14,408 nt of DNA from contig CAJUFP010000114.1 in NCBI GenBank assembly GCA_910585645.1, forward strand, positions 1-14,408, in the 5' to 3' direction. The translations under genes were made by a program, and so were the position numbers. Below, piece after piece: positions 12,771 to 14,408 of this stretch. Source of the DNA: an uncultured Hungatella sp. GTDB taxonomy: Bacteria; Bacillota; Clostridia; Lachnospirales; Lachnospiraceae. A model generated the notes under the pieces. That model saw only the letters and a program-made list of their open reading frames with translations. It was not told the DNA's origin and made no database searches. The first letter of the stretch is position 1; every line of letters begins with the position of its first letter.

Positions 12771-12824
12771 TATTTTGTAAAAAAAGTAAACATAAACATT
12801 AAATTTGTAATATTTTGTAAAATA
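12771..12824. repeat. Repeated AT-rich 12-mer with palindromic form
   Basis: TATTTTGTAAAA occurs at 12771-12782 and again at 12811-12822, 40 bases apart; the second copy extends to the near-palindrome TATTTTGTAAAATA (12811-12824). A related AAATTTGTAA lies at 12801-12810. Spacing of about four helix turns and symmetry suggest an operator, but plain AT-richness could also give this. Confidence 0.4.
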
Positions 12825-12851
12825 ACGTCAGAAAAAATTCAGTTATTATAA

Positions 12852-12880
12852 GGGATTGGTAAAGTCTTATGGGATATAAT
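12852..12880 (+). promoter_or_regulatory. Candidate promoter for the glycosyltransferase gene
   Basis: TATAAT at 12875-12880 is perfect, but the -35 position (GGGATT, 12852-12857) is poor. TAAAAT (12885-12890) and GATAAT (12894-12899) are alternative -10 boxes, also without good -35 partners. A weak -35 would fit a promoter that needs an activator or UP element. Confidence 0.4.
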
Positions 12881-12968
12881 TTGTTAAAATAGTGATAATG
12901 GAAGTATGTAGAAACAGTAACTGTAGATCCGGATAAATTGTACGACTATTGGCGAAAGGAGCAGCGGG

Positions 12969-13700
12969 ATGAAAACGTGTTTCAGAGTGTTGAGAAGTTT
13001 GTTGTTATTGGTCATGGTAGTCTGCGTCTGCTCCGGCTTCGCCGTGGTAGGCAAGGGCTACGAGGCTTACAGGGAGGCTGTGGGCGGGATCAGCCTTGAG
13101 GACAAGGTAGCCGCTATCCGGGAGAAGGATTCTTTTACAGAGTATGAGGAGCTTCCCCAGATCTATGTTCAGGCGGTCATGGCTGTGGAGGATAAGCGGT
13201 TTTTGCGCCACATGGGCGTTGACCCCATCGCCGTCTGCCGCGCGGTGAGGAACGATATCCTGGCAGGGAGCTTCGTGGAAGGCGGGAGCACCATTACCCA
13301 GCAGCTGGCCAAGAACCTGTACTTTGGCCAGGACAAGGATCTGGCGCGGAAGGTGGCGGAGGTGATGGTGGCCATGGACCTGGAGCGGAATTACTCCAAG
13401 GAGGAGATCTTCGAGCTGTATGTCAACGCCATCTATTTTGGGGACGGGTACTATGACGTGTCCTCAGCCAGCCAGGGATATTTCGGCAAGGAGCCGGAGG
13501 ATATGAGTGATTACGAGTGTACGCTCCTGGCCGGCATCCCAAACGCGCCCTCTGTCTACGCGCCTACCAGGAACCCGGAACTGGCGGCCAAAAGGCAGCT
13601 TAAAGTGGTGGAGCGCATGGAAGTGTGCGGGTATTTTTCCACCGAGGAGGCTGAGACTGTGGCGGAGACGGTGAGTCTGATGGCCGGACTGGCGCGGTAG
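12969..13700 (+). CDS. mtgA: Monofunctional peptidoglycan glycosyltransferase (GT51)
   Basis: A 243-residue membrane-anchored enzyme that polymerises lipid II into glycan strands outside the membrane. A short basic N-terminus and one helix (about 6-27) form the signal anchor. GT51 motifs follow in order: AVEDKRFLRHMGVD (72-85, catalytic Glu74), EGGSTITQQLAKNLYF (104-119), RKVAEVMVAMDLER (127-140), and the ELYVNAIYFGDG...YFGK block (149-174). LLAGIPNAPSVYAPTRNPE (187-204) is the usual C-terminal motif. There is no transpeptidase domain, so it is monofunctional, not a class A PBP. It has Asp163 where many relatives have Gly (GYYDV versus GxYGV). AAAGGAG at 12955-12961 supports the start. The gene symbol follows the family name and is not proof of orthology to E. 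coli mtgA. Confidence 0.93.
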   Translation: MKTCFRVLRSLLLLVMVVCVCSGFAVVGKGYEAYREAVGGISLEDKVAAIREKDSFTEYEELPQIYVQAVMAVEDKRFLRHMGVDPIAVCRAVRNDILAGSFVEGGSTITQQLAKNLYFGQDKDLARKVAEVMVAMDLERNYSKEEIFELYVNAIYFGDGYYDVSSASQGYFGKEPEDMSDYECTLLAGIPNAPSVYAPTRNPELAAKRQLKVVERMEVCGYFSTEEAETVAETVSLMAGLAR

Positions 13701-13784
13701 GAGAGAGTTTGCGGGATGGGGCAAAGATCGGATGCCTTTTGTGAACCGTAAGAGCCGCTGTATGGTGAGCCTGAGGCCGGAAGC

Positions 13785-13828
13785 GGAGGGGACAGAGAGA
13801 GGAGAGGGAAAGGAAGGGAAGGAGGGGA
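13785..13828 (+). repeat. Polypurine tract before the DUF523 gene
   Basis: 43 of 44 bases are purines, and 13794-13828 is an unbroken 35-base purine run. It holds several Shine-Dalgarno-like stretches, the last of which, AAGGAGG at 13819-13825, is perfectly complementary to the 16S end and seven bases from the ATG. Confidence 0.7.
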
Positions 13829-13832
13829 TCCT

Positions 13833-14267
13833 ATGGAGCGGATTCTGGTCAGCGCCTGCCTGCTGGGACTTAGGTGTAGGTACAGCGGGGAGAGGAAGGC
13901 GGATGAGCGGGTCTTAGGGCTTTTAAAGAGACAGGATGTGGTCCTGATCCCGGTGTGCCCCGAGCAGCTGGGAGGCCTCCCAACGCCCAGGGAGCCGGCG
14001 GAGAGAAGGGACGGCGGCGTGTGGAACCGGGTCGGACAGGATGTGACGGAGCAGTTTTTCCAGGGAGCCCGGGAGGCCCTTAAGATGGCGCAGCTGTATG
14101 GGTGTGGTCAGGCGATCTTAAAGGAGCGGAGCCCGTCCTGCGGCAGCGGGCAGATCTACGACGGAAGCTTCCGGGGAAAGGTAATATGCGGGGACGGGGT
14201 GACGGCGGAACTCTTAAAGAAAAACGGGATAACCGTGACAGGGGAGAGCAAGGCAGATCAGATCTGA
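13833..14267 (+). CDS. DUF523 (YbbK-type) protein
   Basis: A 144-residue cytoplasmic protein of the DUF523 family, found in many bacteria and of unknown function. It begins with the family signature ILVSACLLGLRCRYSG (4-19; Cys9, Cys15) and contains IPVCPEQLGGLPTPREPAE (39-57) and the conserved LKERSPSCGSGQIYDG (96-111; Cys103). The four conserved Cys positions (9, 15, 42, 103) suggest a metal or iron-sulfur site, or redox chemistry; this is inference. The ATG follows AAGGAGG at the best spacing. It lies 132 bases after the glycosyltransferase gene with no terminator between, so co-transcription is likely. Confidence 0.9.
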   Translation: MERILVSACLLGLRCRYSGERKADERVLGLLKRQDVVLIPVCPEQLGGLPTPREPAERRDGGVWNRVGQDVTEQFFQGAREALKMAQLYGCGQAILKERSPSCGSGQIYDGSFRGKVICGDGVTAELLKKNGITVTGESKADQI

Positions 14268-14408
14268 CGGCGCGACCCTGTGTTTTTGTTTGGGGGGTTG
14301 AGAAGGATAGCTTGCGTGGAATAGGTGGATTGTTGAGTGAGCAAATCGAAGGTTGTCGCAAAGCCAGTCAGAGAAGGAGAGATGTCCCGTCCGGGTTCAG
14401 ATATGCCA
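14268..14408. other. Right edge, no supported gene
   Basis: These 141 bases hold no stem with a T-run and no convincing promoter. AAGGAG at 14374-14379 is followed by an ATG at 14382 that stays open for nine codons to the window end, but the spacing is only two bases, so a new gene start is possible but unproven. Confidence 0.3.

Larger units (their letters stand above)
12611..12968 (+). other. 358-base intergenic region
   Basis: 12611-12724 has no gene I can support and no clear structure. 12725-12765 is a terminator. 12766-12900 is strikingly AT-rich compared with its surroundings and contains a repeated 12-mer and promoter-like boxes. 12901-12954 is an unremarkable leader, and AAAGGAG at 12955-12961 is the ribosome site of the glycosyltransferase gene. 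Confidence 0.6.

Noticed and set aside
12633..12851. 72-codon open frame between the Sel1 and glycosyltransferase genes
   Set aside because: It runs straight through the strong terminator at 12725-12765 and into the AT-rich leader. It has no convincing ribosome site and a composition unlike its neighbours.
13732..13917. 61-codon open frame before and into the DUF523 gene
   Set aside because: It overlaps the start of the well-supported DUF523 gene in another frame. Its Glu/Gly-rich part is simply the translated purine tract.
14382..14408. Start of a further gene at the right edge
   Set aside because: The ribosome-site-like AAGGAG is only two bases from the ATG, and only nine codons are visible, too few to judge.

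Overview
The window looks like a chromosomal segment of a Firmicute of the class Clostridia, most likely a Lachnospiraceae of the Enterocloster/Hungatella/Lachnoclostridium kind (inference). The reasons are purine-rich Shine-Dalgarno sites before almost every gene, moderately high GC coding sequence with AT-rich promoters, sigma-A style -35/-10 boxes with 17 bp spacers, and clostridial families such as a DUF1292 protein, a short UvrD-type helicase, DUF523 and a DUF4397 protein with a sporulation-like promoter. There are no tRNA or rRNA genes, CRISPR arrays, phage genes or complete insertion sequences.

Layout. 1-2132: a NifX/NifB-type metal-cluster protein with a His/Cys-rich tail, then gltX (glutamyl-tRNA synthetase) with its own promoter and a strong terminator. 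2187-4451: an SRPBCC-fold protein coupled to a 611-residue UvrD/PcrA-type helicase. 4453-6483: two copies of a hairpin-rich miniature element, each placed at a stop codon. Between them lie an ImmA/IrrE-type metallopeptidase, a two-helix membrane protein and a CobO-type cobalamin adenosyltransferase. 6587-6913: a DUF1292 protein, sharing a convergent terminator with a CYTH-domain protein on the minus strand (6984-7439). 7667-8724: an LrgA/LrgB (CidA/CidB) membrane pair whose first gene starts at TTG. 8853-9860 (minus): a DUF4397 protein with tandem Gly/Pro/Asn repeats. 10011-12610: an MscS channel, an unknown small protein and a Sel1-repeat protein. 12969-14267: a monofunctional peptidoglycan glycosyltransferase behind an AT-rich leader, then a DUF523 protein.

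Most of this is ordinary housekeeping and envelope gene content in short operons separated by promoters and terminators that can be read. The clear accessory signal is the miniature element. The 71 bp copy at 6413-6483 is flanked by a perfect 8 bp direct repeat (GAATTTTA). Its first base completes the cobO stop codon, changing an inferred ancestral TAA to TAG without altering the protein. The 151 bp copy at 4453-4603 has longer terminal inverted repeats and three internal hairpins, and it differs from the short copy by a 77 bp segment bounded by ACA microhomology. This looks like a non-autonomous mobile repeat (MITE-like) that may also act as a 3' structured RNA. A second point of interest is the peptidase/membrane-protein pair between the copies, which has the look of a small signalling or stress module of unknown function.
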